Shown piece by piece: positions 55,426 to 64,000 of a DNA stretch of 64,000 nucleotides. The notes under the pieces were generated by a model. It saw nothing but the letters and a program-made list of their open reading frames with translations, had not been told where the DNA came from and did no database searches. This DNA comes from Agarivorans sp. Toyoura001 (GTDB lineage Bacteria; Pseudomonadota; Gammaproteobacteria; Enterobacterales; Celerinatantimonadaceae): NCBI RefSeq assembly GCF_005405585.1, contig NZ_BJEQ01000001.1, positions 186,001 through 250,000 on the forward strand. The letters are read 5' to 3'. Position 1 is the first letter of the stretch. Each line of letters opens with the position of its first letter. The translations under genes were made by a program, and so were the position numbers.

Positions 55426-56506
55426 CTTCTGCTAACGCTGCCAGTTGGTCAGCTTGGAACTCTTGTAGAATAGGGTCAAGTAAGGCCAGTAACTCACCTT
55501 CCAATATATCGTTTAAACGGTACAAAGTAAGGTTGATACGGTGATCGCTCACGCGGCCTTGTGGGTAGTTATAAGTACGAATACGTTCACTACGGTCACC
55601 ACTGGCAACCAATTCACGACGCATGCTGGTTTCTTCTGCACGACGTTTATCGTCTTCTAAAGCTTGCAAGCGGGCCGACAGTACCGACATCGCTTTAGCA
55701 CGGTTTTTATGCTGAGAGCGCTCTTCCTGACATTCCACCACTACGCCTGTAGGTAAGTGAGTCAATCGAATGGCTGAGTCGGTTTTGTTAACGTGCTGAC
55801 CACCTGCGCCAGACGCTCGGAAGGTATCAACCCGCAAATCACCGGTGTTAATCTCAATTTGCTCAGCTTCAGGAATCTCTGGTAATACTGCAACGGTACA
55901 GGCAGAAGTATGAATACGGCCTTGCGATTCAGTTTCTGGTACCCGTTGAACGCGGTGACCACCAGATTCAAACTTCATTAAGCGGAATACATCTTCACCG
56001 TCAATTTTAGCGATCATTTCTTTGTAACCGCCTTGCTCACTTTCGTTGGCCGACATGACCGACATACGCCAGCCCTGCTGCTCTGAAAACTTGCTGTACA
56101 TGCGGAATAAGTTACCTGCAAAAATAGCCGCTTCATCTCCACCCGCGCCTGCGCGGATCTCTAAAAATACGCTGCGAGAATCGTTCGGGTCGCGAGGCAA
56201 TAACAATAACTGCAAGTCATCCGACAAGGTTGCCATGCTTTCTTTCGCTTCAGAGGCTTCCATCTCAGCCATCTCACACATTTCTGGGTCGTCGTCTTGC
56301 ATCATCTCGTTAGCCGACTCAAAGTTTTCTTGAGCTTGCTGATAAGCAGTAAAGCAATTTACCACTTCTTCTAACTGCGAATATTCTTTTGTCAGGCCTC
56401 TAAAGCGAGTTTGATCAGAAATAATTTCTGGTTCGCCGAGTAATACTTGAACCTCTTGGTAACGCTCTTTCAGGGTTTCAAGTTTTGTTATAATTGACGC
56501 TTTCAT
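55415..56506 (-). CDS. prfA: Peptide chain release factor 1
   Basis: 363 residues (E. coli 360). The GGQ motif is in [16 protein letters not shown], and PETESQG carries the PxT-type codon recognition region (for UAA/UAG). It lies in the cytoplasm on ribosomes. It overlaps prmC and follows hemA by 67 bases. Confidence 0.97.
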   Translation of the reverse strand: MKASIITKLETLKERYQEVQVLLGEPEIISDQTRFRGLTKEYSQLEEVVNCFTAYQQAQENFESANEMMQDDDPEMCEMAEMEASEAKESMATLSDDLQLLLLPRDPNDSRSVFLEIRAGAGGDEAAIFAGNLFRMYSKFSEQQGWRMSVMSANESEQGGYKEMIAKIDGEDVFRLMKFESGGHRVQRVPETESQGRIHTSACTVAVLPEIPEAEQIEINTGDLRVDTFRASGAGGQHVNKTDSAIRLTHLPTGVVVECQEERSQHKNRAKAMSVLSARLQALEDDKRRAEETSMRRELVASGDRSERIRTYNYPQGRVSDHRINLTLYRLNDILEGELLALLDPILQEFQADQLAALAEGEG

Positions 56507-56573
56507 GCTTTCTCTCTATAAACGCAATATTCCGTCGGCTTTAGCTAGCAACGAAACATCGACCACAAATGGG

Positions 56574-57824
56574 TTATTTTCTTAGGCCTATAGCCTCTCG
56601 TATTACAGCCAGCTCTTCGAGACGGCCATCGCGGCCAGCCTTATTAATGGCTTCGGTAGGGGCGTGAATCAACTTGTTGGTGAGTTGGAAGGCGGTTTCG
56701 CGAATCACTGTTGCGGGGTCTTTACCGTTGGCTAAGGACTCCATAGCTTTCTCTACTGCAGCATCACGAACTCGCTCGCTATGGCTGCGGTAATCACGAA
56801 TGGTGGTTACCGACTCTAACGAGCGTAACCAAGCCATAAAGTCTTCACTTTGAGCACTAACAATAAATTCAGCTTGTTCAGCAGCTTCTCGGCGCGAGGC
56901 CATATTCTGTTCAACAATGCCTTGTAAATCATCTACTGTGTACAAGTAAGCATCACGCAAATCGCCTACTTGTTCTTCAATATCGCGTGGTACTGCAATA
57001 TCCACCAAAAACATCGGTTGAAAACGGCGTTTCTTTAACGCGGTTTCCACCATACCTTTACCAATAATGGGTAAAGGACTGGCGGTAGAACTAATCACGA
57101 TGTCTGAAGCCGCCAAGTGCTGTGGGATTTCGTTTAGTGTAATGACCTCTGCACCAAACTTATCACCCAAGGTTTTAGCCCGAGATACCGTACGGTTGGC
57201 CACGATTAACTTATTTACACCTTGGTCAACCAAATGTTTAGCCACTAGCTCAATGGTTTCACCAGCACCTACTAACATGACTTTAGACTGGCTAATGTCA
57301 TCAAAAATTTGTTTCGCCAAGCTCACCGCAGCAAACGCCACTGATACAGCATTCACGCCTATATCAGTATCAGTTCTCACTTGCTTCGCAACCGAGAACG
57401 CTCGCTGAAAGAAACGCTCTAATACGCTGCCCACTGCGCCAGCTTCTCGAGATTCGGTATAGGCTTGTTTAATTTGCCCTAAAATTTGCGGCTCACCCAA
57501 TATAAGAGAATCTAAGCCACTGGCCACACGCATTAAATGCGCTACGGCTTGCTGCTGCTCATATTGATATAAACAGGGCTTAACCTCTTGCTCTGATAAC
57601 TGCTTGTAGTTAATTAACCATTGCACAACCGCTTGGCAATCTAGATCGCCTAAATTGCAATACAGCTCGGTTCGGTTACAGGTAGATACAATCACCATCT
57701 CCACACCAAGCTGAGTACTAGCGTGACTCAACGCATGGTTGACCTGCTCGGGGCTAAACGCGACTTTTTCACGCAAGCCGACGGGAGCCGATTTGTGATT
57801 AATACCTAAGACTTGCAGAGTCAT
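56574..57824 (-). CDS. hemA: Glutamyl-tRNA reductase
   Basis: 416 residues from the ATG at 57824 (E. coli 418); an earlier frame start at 57872 adds a non-conserved stretch. Begins [15 protein letters not shown]. The catalytic cysteine is in [11 protein letters not shown], and the NADPH-binding domain has [16 protein letters not shown]. It makes glutamate-1-semialdehyde, the first step of heme synthesis by the C5 route. First gene of its operon; divergent from lolB. Confidence 0.97.
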   Translation of the reverse strand: MTLQVLGINHKSAPVGLREKVAFSPEQVNHALSHASTQLGVEMVIVSTCNRTELYCNLGDLDCQAVVQWLINYKQLSEQEVKPCLYQYEQQQAVAHLMRVASGLDSLILGEPQILGQIKQAYTESREAGAVGSVLERFFQRAFSVAKQVRTDTDIGVNAVSVAFAAVSLAKQIFDDISQSKVMLVGAGETIELVAKHLVDQGVNKLIVANRTVSRAKTLGDKFGAEVITLNEIPQHLAASDIVISSTASPLPIIGKGMVETALKKRRFQPMFLVDIAVPRDIEEQVGDLRDAYLYTVDDLQGIVEQNMASRREAAEQAEFIVSAQSEDFMAWLRSLESVTTIRDYRSHSERVRDAAVEKAMESLANGKDPATVIRETAFQLTNKLIHAPTEAINKAGRDGRLEELAVIREAIGLRK

Positions 57825-57976
57825 CGTTGTGGGGGCTTTGCAGCGCCGTTTCCTAATGGGGTAAAAACACAAATTGTACGGGAATGTGGACTTAAATAAA
57901 AGAAACTCGCACGTTAAGCAGCGCTTGATGCACTAAATTTAATCTCAATTAGCGACACATCTTTGCTGATAAGCAA

Positions 57977-58006
57977 TTTACAGCAAGCACCTTGAACTTT
58001 TATACT
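57977..58006 (+). promoter_or_regulatory. Putative promoter of lolB-ispE
   Basis: TTTACA (57977-57982) and TATACT (58001-58006) with an 18-bp spacer, 22 bases before the lolB start. Confidence 0.5.
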
Positions 58007-58028
58007 GCAAAAAAAAGTCGGAATCACT

Positions 58029-58622
58029 GTGCGCCAACTCGTTTTTATCATCATCTTCACGATGAGCTTAACCGCTTGTACCATTGCGCCACCTATTAGC
58101 ACTGAAAACAGTGAATGGGATAGCCATTTAGCCGATCTCAATCGCTTAAATAGTTGGCAACTGAGTGGCAAAATAGCGTTTATTAGCGACGCCTCGCGCC
58201 AAGCGGCCAACCTATATTGGCAACAGCAAGGCGACAAAAGCATTTTAAGAATTAACGGCCCCTTAGGAATACAAGGTATAGAGCTGCACTACCAACCTGG
58301 AAAAGTGTGGGTAAAAACCAAAGACGAAGAATACTCAGGTAAAGATGCGCAATTGTTAGTTCACCAGCTCACTGGCTGGCAAGTTCCTGTTGAACAACTT
58401 CCTAAGTGGCTACTGGGCATACCCACTCAAAATGACTACCAGCTAAACCCTCAACACCGTTTGGCAGGTTTTACCACCGATGAGCAGTGGGAAATTAGCT
58501 ATGTTAATTACGCCCAATACAATACGCATGCACTGCCCCGCCAATTAGAAATGCGCTCGACTGACAACTTACTAAAACTCAATATTCATAAATGGCAGAT
58601 TAATGACTCAACAAGCAAATAG
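58029..58622 (+). CDS. lolB: Outer-membrane lipoprotein receptor LolB
   Basis: 197 residues with a GTG start. A lipobox (SLTAC) closes the short signal peptide. The body has LNSWQLSGKIAFIS, LRINGPLGIQGIEL and the LGIP loop typical of LolB. It accepts lipoproteins from LolA and inserts them in the outer membrane. It overlaps ispE by 20 bp. Confidence 0.93.
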   Translation: MRQLVFIIIFTMSLTACTIAPPISTENSEWDSHLADLNRLNSWQLSGKIAFISDASRQAANLYWQQQGDKSILRINGPLGIQGIELHYQPGKVWVKTKDEEYSGKDAQLLVHQLTGWQVPVEQLPKWLLGIPTQNDYQLNPQHRLAGFTTDEQWEISYVNYAQYNTHALPRQLEMRSTDNLLKLNIHKWQINDSTSK

Positions 58623-59481
58623 TGGTCCGTGGTTATCACCCGCCAAACTTAATCTCTTTTTATACATCACCGGTCAACGTGATAATGGCTACCATGACTT
58701 ACAAACCTTGTTTCAATTTATTGATTGCTGCGATCAGCTTTTTTTCACGCCTACTCAATCGGGTAGCATAGAGTTAAACAGCCAATTAGATTTTCCGGTG
58801 GAAGACAACTTGGTGGTGAAAGCCGCCCGCCTTTTACAGCAATATAGTCATATTCAACAAGGGGTAAGTATTACCCTAGATAAACACTTGCCAATGGGCG
58901 GCGGAATTGGTGGCGGCTCGTCAAATGCCGCAACCACCTTGCTGGTGCTTAACCACTTGTGGAAATGCAACTTAAGCCTCGATCAACTAGCCACTTTAGG
59001 TTTGCAACTTGGCGCCGATGTGCCTATTTTTATTCATGGTCATAGTGCGTTTGCCGAAGGCGTGGGAGAACAACTACAAAACGTAGTTGTAGCAGAACCA
59101 TGGTATGTGGTTTTGCATCCGCAAGTGCATGTTTCTACAGAAAGTGTATTTGGTCACCCTCTCCTACCAAGAAACACCGCAAAGCGAAGCTGGCAACAAT
59201 TAGTTAACAGTGATTGGCAAAATGATTGCCAAGAAATTGTGGCTAAAGTTTATCCGGAGGTTGCACAAGCTCTTAGCTGGTTGTTAGAATACGCGCCGTC
59301 GAGGATGACAGGAACAGGTTCTTGTGTTTTTGCTGCCTTTGATACAGAGCGTGAAGCCTTGTCAGTGCTAGAAAAACGCCCTAAAAATGTTTCTGGTTTT
59401 GTGTGTAAAGCCTGTAATCAATCGCCCTTACATGAGCAGTTGAAAAACGAAAAAACACTCGAAAACACCGCAGGAGCTTAA
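58603..59481 (+). CDS. ispE: 4-diphosphocytidyl-2-C-methyl-D-erythritol kinase
   Basis: 292 residues (E. coli 283). GHMP-kinase motifs: AKLNLFLYITGQRDNGYH, the ATP loop PMGGGIGGGSSNAATTL, and the C-terminal MTGTGSCVFAAF. It phosphorylates CDP-methylerythritol in the MEP isoprenoid route. Translationally coupled to lolB. Confidence 0.96.
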   Translation: MTQQANSGPWLSPAKLNLFLYITGQRDNGYHDLQTLFQFIDCCDQLFFTPTQSGSIELNSQLDFPVEDNLVVKAARLLQQYSHIQQGVSITLDKHLPMGGGIGGGSSNAATTLLVLNHLWKCNLSLDQLATLGLQLGADVPIFIHGHSAFAEGVGEQLQNVVVAEPWYVVLHPQVHVSTESVFGHPLLPRNTAKRSWQQLVNSDWQNDCQEIVAKVYPEVAQALSWLLEYAPSRMTGTGSCVFAAFDTEREALSVLEKRPKNVSGFVCKACNQSPLHEQLKNEKTLENTAGA

Positions 59482-59549
59482 GAAATTTCATTCTTAGGTT
59501 CTTAAAAAACGTAACGCTCTATTGACCCGATAAATCTGAGGTTTCCATC

Positions 59550-60491
59550 GTGCCAGACATGAAACTCTTCGCCGGTAACGCCACGCCCGAACTTGCCCAG
59601 CGTATTGCTGACCGCCTCTATACCACCCTAGGTGATATTTCAGTAGGTAGATTCAGTGATGGCGAGATTAGTGTACAAATCAACGAAAACGTTCGTGGTG
59701 GAGACATTTTTGTTGTCCAATCCACTTGCGCTCCAACTAACGACAACGTCATGGAGCTGATTGTAATCGTTGATGCTCTACGTCGTGCCTCTGCGGGTCG
59801 TATTACTGCGGTAATTCCCTACTTTGGTTATGCTCGTCAAGACCGTCGTCCACGTAGTGCACGTGTGCCAATTACTGCGAAAGTAGTAGCAGACTTCCTA
59901 TCGAGTGTAGGTGTTGACCGCGTACTTACTGTTGATCTTCACGCCGAACAAATTCAAGGTTTCTTCGACGTACCAGTAGACAACGCTTTTGGTAGCCCTG
60001 TATTACTGCAAGACATGCTAGACAAAAACCTAGAGTCTCCAGTAGTAGTATCACCTGATATTGGTGGTGTTGTACGTGCTCGCGCCGTGGCTAAAATGCT
60101 TAACGACAGTGACCTGGCTATTATCGACAAACGTCGTCCACGCGCCAACGTAGCGCAAGTAATGAACATCATCGGTGACGTTGATGGTCGTGACTGCATC
60201 ATGGTTGATGACATGATTGATACTGGCGGTACGTTGTGTCAGGCAGCAGCAGCACTTAAAGCTAAAGGCGCTAAGCGCGTATTTGCTTATGCTACTCACC
60301 CAGTATTCTCGGGTAACGCTGCGCAAAACATTACAGAGTCAGCCTTAGATGAAGTAATTATTACTGACTCTATTCCGCTAGCCGATGAAATGCGCAACGT
60401 AGAGAAAGTACGTCAACTATCTCTAGCGCCAATGCTTGCAGAAGCAATTCGTCGCGTCAGTAACGAAGAGTCAATCTCAGCAATGTTCTAA
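59550..60491 (+). CDS. prs: Ribose-phosphate pyrophosphokinase
   Basis: 313 residues (E. coli 315), starting with GTG at 59550 as in E. coli, with GAGG 8 bases upstream. Conserved blocks are [38 protein letters not shown], and the PRPP loop [14 protein letters not shown]. It makes PRPP for nucleotide, histidine and tryptophan synthesis. A strong terminator follows. Confidence 0.97.
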   Translation: MPDMKLFAGNATPELAQRIADRLYTTLGDISVGRFSDGEISVQINENVRGGDIFVVQSTCAPTNDNVMELIVIVDALRRASAGRITAVIPYFGYARQDRRPRSARVPITAKVVADFLSSVGVDRVLTVDLHAEQIQGFFDVPVDNAFGSPVLLQDMLDKNLESPVVVSPDIGGVVRARAVAKMLNDSDLAIIDKRRPRANVAQVMNIIGDVDGRDCIMVDDMIDTGGTLCQAAAALKAKGAKRVFAYATHPVFSGNAAQNITESALDEVIITDSIPLADEMRNVEKVRQLSLAPMLAEAIRRVSNEESISAMF

Positions 60492-60513
60492 GTAACATTC
60501 AGCGAAAGATTTT

Positions 60514-60548
60514 AAAAAGCGCGGTAATGTGAATTACCGCGCTTTTTT
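60514..60548 (+). terminator. Rho-independent terminator after prs
   Basis: AAAAAGCGCGGTAAT pairs with ATTACCGCGCTTTTT around a 4-base loop. Confidence 0.92.
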
Positions 60549-60549
60549 A

Positions 60550-60578
60550 TTGGCTTTCAAAAACGCCAATGGTAGAAT
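60550..60578 (+). promoter_or_regulatory. Putative promoter of rplY
   Basis: TTGGCT (60550-60555) and TAGAAT (60573-60578) are separated by 17 bp. The mRNA leader would be about 110 nt. Confidence 0.55.
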
Positions 60579-60696
60579 GCCGCGCCTTTTGAATTGAAGT
60601 GGGTCAGTGCAAGTCACTTTTTCACTGTTCAATAAGGTACTGGTTAGAGTTTGGTCGCGAAACTTTAGCCTCATTTTTTTATTTGGAGAAACACAA

Positions 60697-61332
60697 ATGT
60701 CTAACATTAAACTTGACGCTGAACTGCGTACAGACCTAGGGAAAGGTGCGAGCCGCCGCCTACGTCACGAAGAAAAAGTTCCTGCTATCGTATACGGTGC
60801 TGGCAAAGAGCCTGTATCAATCACTCTTGCACAACGTCACGTGATGAAAGCGCAAGAAGCTGAAGCGTTTTACTCAAGCATCATTACTTTGAATGTTGCT
60901 GGTGAAGCCGTAGACGTATTAGTAAAAGACATGCAGCGTCATGCATTTAAGCCACGTGTACAACACATTGACTTCCAACGTGTTGACAATACTAAAGCTA
61001 TCCACAAAGCAGTTCCTCTACACTTCTTAAACGAAGAGTCAGCAGAAGCAGTTAAGAATGGCGGTAAAGTACATCACTTGGCAACAGAGATCGAAGTTAG
61101 CTGTCTAGCTAAAGATCTTCCAGAGTACATCGAAGTAGACGTAGCTAACCTAGAACTAGGTAACTCTCTACACATCTCTGACATCACTCTACCTGCTAAC
61201 GTAACATCTGTTGAATTAGCTAAAGGTGAAAACCACGACCAAGCAGTAGTATCTATTACTACTCCTAAAGCTGTGGCTGAAGAAGCTCCTGAATCTGAAT
61301 CTGATTCTGAAGAAGTAGCTACTGAAGAATAG
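60697..61332 (+). CDS. rplY: 50S ribosomal protein L25/CTC (long form)
   Basis: 211 residues from the ATG at 60697, with TTTGGAG upstream; a frame open from 60607 is not needed. The N-terminal L25 domain ([24 protein letters not shown]) binds 5S rRNA; a C-terminal CTC-type beta domain and an acidic tail (ESESDSEEV) follow. This is the long form, unlike the 94-residue E. coli L25. Its stop shares one base with the pth start. Confidence 0.94.
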   Translation: MSNIKLDAELRTDLGKGASRRLRHEEKVPAIVYGAGKEPVSITLAQRHVMKAQEAEAFYSSIITLNVAGEAVDVLVKDMQRHAFKPRVQHIDFQRVDNTKAIHKAVPLHFLNEESAEAVKNGGKVHHLATEIEVSCLAKDLPEYIEVDVANLELGNSLHISDITLPANVTSVELAKGENHDQAVVSITTPKAVAEEAPESESDSEEVATEE

Positions 61333-61922
61333 TGATAAACGATATTCGTTTACTCGTGGGCCTGGGTAATCCAGGCCCCGAATATGCTTCAACTCGCCAC
61401 AATGCTGGCGCCTGGTTAGTGACTCAGCTAGCCAATAATCATCACGTCCAATTAAAACCAGACAGTAAACATTTCGGACTCACCGGCCGTATTCAACTCG
61501 CCGATCAAGAGTTACGTTTGTTAATCCCCACAACGTTTATGAATTTAAGCGGCAAATCTGTTGCTTCTTTAGCTAAATTTTATCGCATAGAGCTTGAGCA
61601 AATTATGGTTGCTCACGACGAACTTGATATGCCACCGGGCGTAGCGCGCTTCAAAAAAGGTGGTGGTCATGGTGGTCACAATGGGCTTCGCGACATCATC
61701 AGTAAATTTGGCAATAACAAAGATTTTCATCGTTTGCGGATAGGTATTGGACATCCCGGTCACAAAGACCGTGTTTCAGGTTATGTATTAGGTAAAGCAC
61801 CTAAAGCCGACCAAGAACTGATTGATCATGCAATTGATGAAGCGGTGCGCAGTACCGATATTTTGCTTAAAGATGGTTTAAGCAAAGCAATGAATCGATT
61901 ACATAGTTACAAAGCGGGCTAA
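61332..61922 (+). CDS. pth: Peptidyl-tRNA hydrolase
   Basis: 196 residues, GTG start overlapping the rplY stop by one base. Signature blocks are [20 protein letters not shown] (catalytic His in TRHNAG), [13 protein letters not shown], and [12 protein letters not shown]. It releases tRNA from peptidyl-tRNA. Coupled to rplY and followed by ychF, the standard order. Confidence 0.96.
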   Translation: MINDIRLLVGLGNPGPEYASTRHNAGAWLVTQLANNHHVQLKPDSKHFGLTGRIQLADQELRLLIPTTFMNLSGKSVASLAKFYRIELEQIMVAHDELDMPPGVARFKKGGGHGGHNGLRDIISKFGNNKDFHRLRIGIGHPGHKDRVSGYVLGKAPKADQELIDHAIDEAVRSTDILLKDGLSKAMNRLHSYKAG

Positions 61923-61947
61923 GCCCCTTAAACAAATAGGTATTATT

Positions 61948-63039
61948 ATGGGATTTAAATGTGGCATCGTTGGTTTGCCAAACGTAGGCAAGTCAACCCT
62001 TTTTAACGCTCTGACGCAAGCCGGCATTGAAGCTGCTAACTTTCCATTTTGTACTATTGAGCCAAACACTGGCGTAGTACCTGTTCCAGATACGCGTTTA
62101 GACGCCCTGGCAGCCATTGTGAACCCACAACGTATTCTTCCTACCACCATGGAATTTGTAGACATTGCAGGTTTGGTAGCGGGCGCATCTAAAGGTGAAG
62201 GTTTAGGAAATAAATTCCTAGCCAACATTCGCGAAACCGATGCAATCGGTCACGTAGTGCGTTGTTTCGAAAACGACAACATCGTTCACGTAGCGGGTAA
62301 AGTAGACCCTGCAGAAGATATCGACACCATTAACACTGAGTTAGCGCTGTCTGATTTAGATACCTGTGAAAAAGCTCAGATCCGAGTCGCGAAGAAGGCC
62401 AAAGGTGGCGACAAAGACGCCAAATTTGAAGCCGAAATTTTAGTAAAAGTGCAAGCGCACTTAGAAGCAGATTTAATGCTACGCAGCTTAGACTTAAGCA
62501 AAGAAGAACAAGCAGCCATTGCTTATATGAACTTCTTAACTGCTAAGCCAACTATGTACATCGCCAACGTTAACGATGACGGTTTTGAAAATAACCCTTA
62601 CTTAGATAAAGTAAAAGAAATTGCAGCGGCAGAAAATGCAGTTGTGGTGGCGGTTTGTGCCGAAATTGAAAGCGAGATTGCCGAACTAGACGCTGACGAA
62701 AAAGCGGAGTTTATGGACGAGATGGGCTTAGAAGAGCCTGGCCTAAACCGCGTTATTCGAGCCGGTTACGAGCTACTTGATCTACAAACCTACTTCACCG
62801 CAGGTGTAAAAGAAGTTCGCGCATGGACAGTACCTGTTGGTGCTACTGGCCCACAAGCTGCTGGTAAGATTCATACCGACTTTGAAAAAGGCTACATTCG
62901 CGCTGAAGTCGTTGGTTACGATGACTACATCGAACATAAAGGTGAGTCTGGAGCCAAGGTAGCGGGTAAATGGCGCCAAGAAGGTAAAACTTATGTGGTA
63001 AAAGATGGTGATGTGATTCACTTCTTATTTAACGTATAA
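61948..63039 (+). CDS. ychF: Redox-regulated ATPase YchF (Obg family)
   Basis: 363 residues, the usual length. Walker [15 protein letters not shown], switch region [19 protein letters not shown], and the altered NKxD-type motif that prefers ATP, then a TGS domain at the C-terminus ([18 protein letters not shown]). Cytoplasmic, linked to stress responses and translation. Last gene of the rplY-pth-ychF block. Confidence 0.96.
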   Translation: MGFKCGIVGLPNVGKSTLFNALTQAGIEAANFPFCTIEPNTGVVPVPDTRLDALAAIVNPQRILPTTMEFVDIAGLVAGASKGEGLGNKFLANIRETDAIGHVVRCFENDNIVHVAGKVDPAEDIDTINTELALSDLDTCEKAQIRVAKKAKGGDKDAKFEAEILVKVQAHLEADLMLRSLDLSKEEQAAIAYMNFLTAKPTMYIANVNDDGFENNPYLDKVKEIAAAENAVVVAVCAEIESEIAELDADEKAEFMDEMGLEEPGLNRVIRAGYELLDLQTYFTAGVKEVRAWTVPVGATGPQAAGKIHTDFEKGYIRAEVVGYDDYIEHKGESGAKVAGKWRQEGKTYVVKDGDVIHFLFNV

Positions 63040-63052
63040 GCCCAAACCCATC

Positions 63053-63082
63053 AAAAAAGCCAACCTCGAGTTGGCTTTTTTA
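63053..63082 (+). terminator. Rho-independent terminator after ychF
   Basis: AAAAAGCCAAC pairs with GTTGGCTTTTT around a 5-base loop. Confidence 0.9.
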
Positions 63083-63527
63083 TTAGCGCCAGCAAATTTC
63101 AAACTTACTTCACCGCATTAGCCAGTACGTTCTATCCTACAAACTTCACTTTCAAGCTGCTGTACTTTAGGTTTTAGCCAACCCGTAACCTAGCTAAACG
63201 AGACTTGGTTTACCTTCAGCCCCACTCACTTCCTTATACTTCATCCAATTAAACCCATTATCTTACTAACTGGCTCACCACATCTTCAATTAAGCAATAA
63301 TGAATATTTCAAGCCGCATAAATGCAAAGGCTAAAAACTAAACCTTCCATTAACCAAAATCGGCAATTGCACATAAAGCAAACAGGCATATTGAACAAAC
63401 AGCCAGCATCGCGTACACAAACTGCACAAACAAACTTTTTTGCGGTTTTTTGGCAAAAAAACGGTTGACGCTATTGGGTCTGATACGCATAATACGCGCC
63501 GTTAACAACGCAAAGCGTCGTTCACAA
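63083..63527. other. Intergenic region before the tRNA operon
   Basis: About 445 bases, AT-rich, with the tRNA operon promoter at its right end. I see no gene in it. Confidence 0.5.
63465..63493 (+). promoter_or_regulatory. Promoter of the tRNA operon
   Basis: TTGACG (63465-63470) and CATAAT (63488-63493) are separated by 17 bp, 34 bases before tRNA-Met. A GC-rich discriminator (ACGCGCC) follows, as in stringently controlled stable-RNA promoters. Confidence 0.75.
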
Positions 63528-63604
63528 GGCTATGTAGCTCAGCTGGTTAGAGCACAGCACTCATAATGCTGGGGTCGCAGGTTCAAGTCCCGCCATAGCC
63601 ACCA
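63528..63604 (+). tRNA. tRNA-Met (CAU), elongator
   Basis: 77 nt with encoded CCA; acceptor stem GGCTATG/CATAGCC; anticodon loop CTCATAA. Closely similar to E. coli elongator tRNA-Met. First of the operon. Confidence 0.96.
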
Positions 63605-63639
63605 TTACTGTATACTATTAAAGTAACGGTAAGAAAAAT

Positions 63640-63724
63640 GCGGAAGTGGCGGAATTGGTAGACGCGCTAGATTTAGGTTCTAGTATCGCAAGGTGTGAGA
63701 GTTCAAGTCTCTCCTTCCGCACCA
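63640..63724 (+). tRNA. tRNA-Leu (UAG)
   Basis: 85 nt with encoded CCA; acceptor stem GCGGAAG/CTTCCGC; anticodon loop ATTTAGG; long variable arm (TATCGCAAGGTGT region). Confidence 0.96.
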
Positions 63725-63763
63725 TTCTTCTCTTAGAGAAGAAGCCAAAAAGTAACACCCTGT

Positions 63764-63838
63764 AGGGATATCGCCAAGCGGTAAGGCAGCGGCTTTTGAT
63801 GCCGCCATTCGTTGGTTCAAATCCAGCTATCCCTGCCA
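63764..63838 (+). tRNA. tRNA-Gln (UUG)
   Basis: 75 nt with encoded CCA; acceptor stem AGGGATA/TATCCCT; anticodon loop CTTTTGA. A nearly identical copy follows at the window end. Confidence 0.95.
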
Positions 63839-63964
63839 CCATTTATAGCTTGAGTATGTATACTTGAGTTAAGCAATCAGAACTTAGGTTTTAGATTGCC
63901 AGTCTAAATTGAAAGATTAAGACACAGAAACTCTGTAGCAATACGTGTTTCGAACAGTTTCTGC

Positions 63965-64000
63965 AGGGATATCGCCAAGCGGTAAGGCAGCGGCTTTTGA
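63965..64000 (+). tRNA. Second tRNA-Gln (UUG), cut by the window end
   Basis: The 36 visible bases, from AGGGATATCGCC to the anticodon, are identical to the preceding tRNA-Gln, so this is a tandem duplicate. Confidence 0.9.

Noticed and set aside
63618-63842. Minus-strand frame over the tRNA genes
   Set aside because: It is antisense to two tRNAs and has no coding signal.

Overview
The window is a stretch of a marine-type gammaproteobacterial chromosome. Gene content and order (hemA-prfA-prmC-sirB1-kdsA, lolB-ispE-prs-rplY-pth-ychF, ubiT/ubiUV, rdgC, trhP, nlpI, a VpsP-type polysaccharide locus) fit Alteromonadales/Vibrionales. The tandem carbohydrate-binding C-terminus at the left edge would suit a polysaccharide-degrading genus such as Agarivorans, but the genus is an inference. 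There is no rRNA, CRISPR array, intact insertion sequence or prophage.

Left part (1-25 kb): the end of a CBM-bearing protein, two small enzymes, rdgC, the tRNA hydroxylation gene trhP, a DUF1566 lipoprotein, a BaeSR-like two-component system followed by a small Cys-containing secreted protein, yfhL ferredoxin and an Old Yellow Enzyme. A solitary AT-rich KAP-type P-loop NTPase gene (11255-12913) follows and is the best candidate for an acquired, possibly defensive, function. Next come lrgAB divergent from a D-lactate dehydrogenase, a small lipoprotein gene whose lipobox cysteine codon is UGA followed at once by a strong hairpin, a LysR regulator divergent from an alkylsulfatase, two small exported proteins, a DUF1624 membrane protein, a SnoaL-like protein, yjdM, an UshA/NutA-like nucleotidase, and a solitary hutW behind a Fur-box-like site.

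Middle (25.5-39.1 kb): an exopolysaccharide/capsule locus on the minus strand, running from a WcaJ-type initiating transferase through a short export protein, Wzc kinase, Wzx flippase, a Wzy-like protein, a pyruvyl transferase, one GT4, VpsP, VanZ-like, a PHP-type CpsB phosphatase and an O-antigen-ligase-type protein, with an acyltransferase converging on its end. A strong promoter (39092-39120) and a roughly 200-nt AT-rich leader precede it.

Right part (39.4-64 kb): tRNA-Ser, a Gfo/Idh oxidoreductase, a TAXI-TRAP transporter, an orphan periplasmic binding protein, an L,D-transpeptidase with a DUF1904 protein, a solute-binding protein paired with a histidine kinase that lacks a neighbouring response regulator, the anaerobic ubiquinone genes ubiT/ubiUV, nlpI, the hemA-to-kdsA operon, the lolB-to-ychF block, and a tRNA operon (Met, Leu, Gln and a second Gln cut by the window end).
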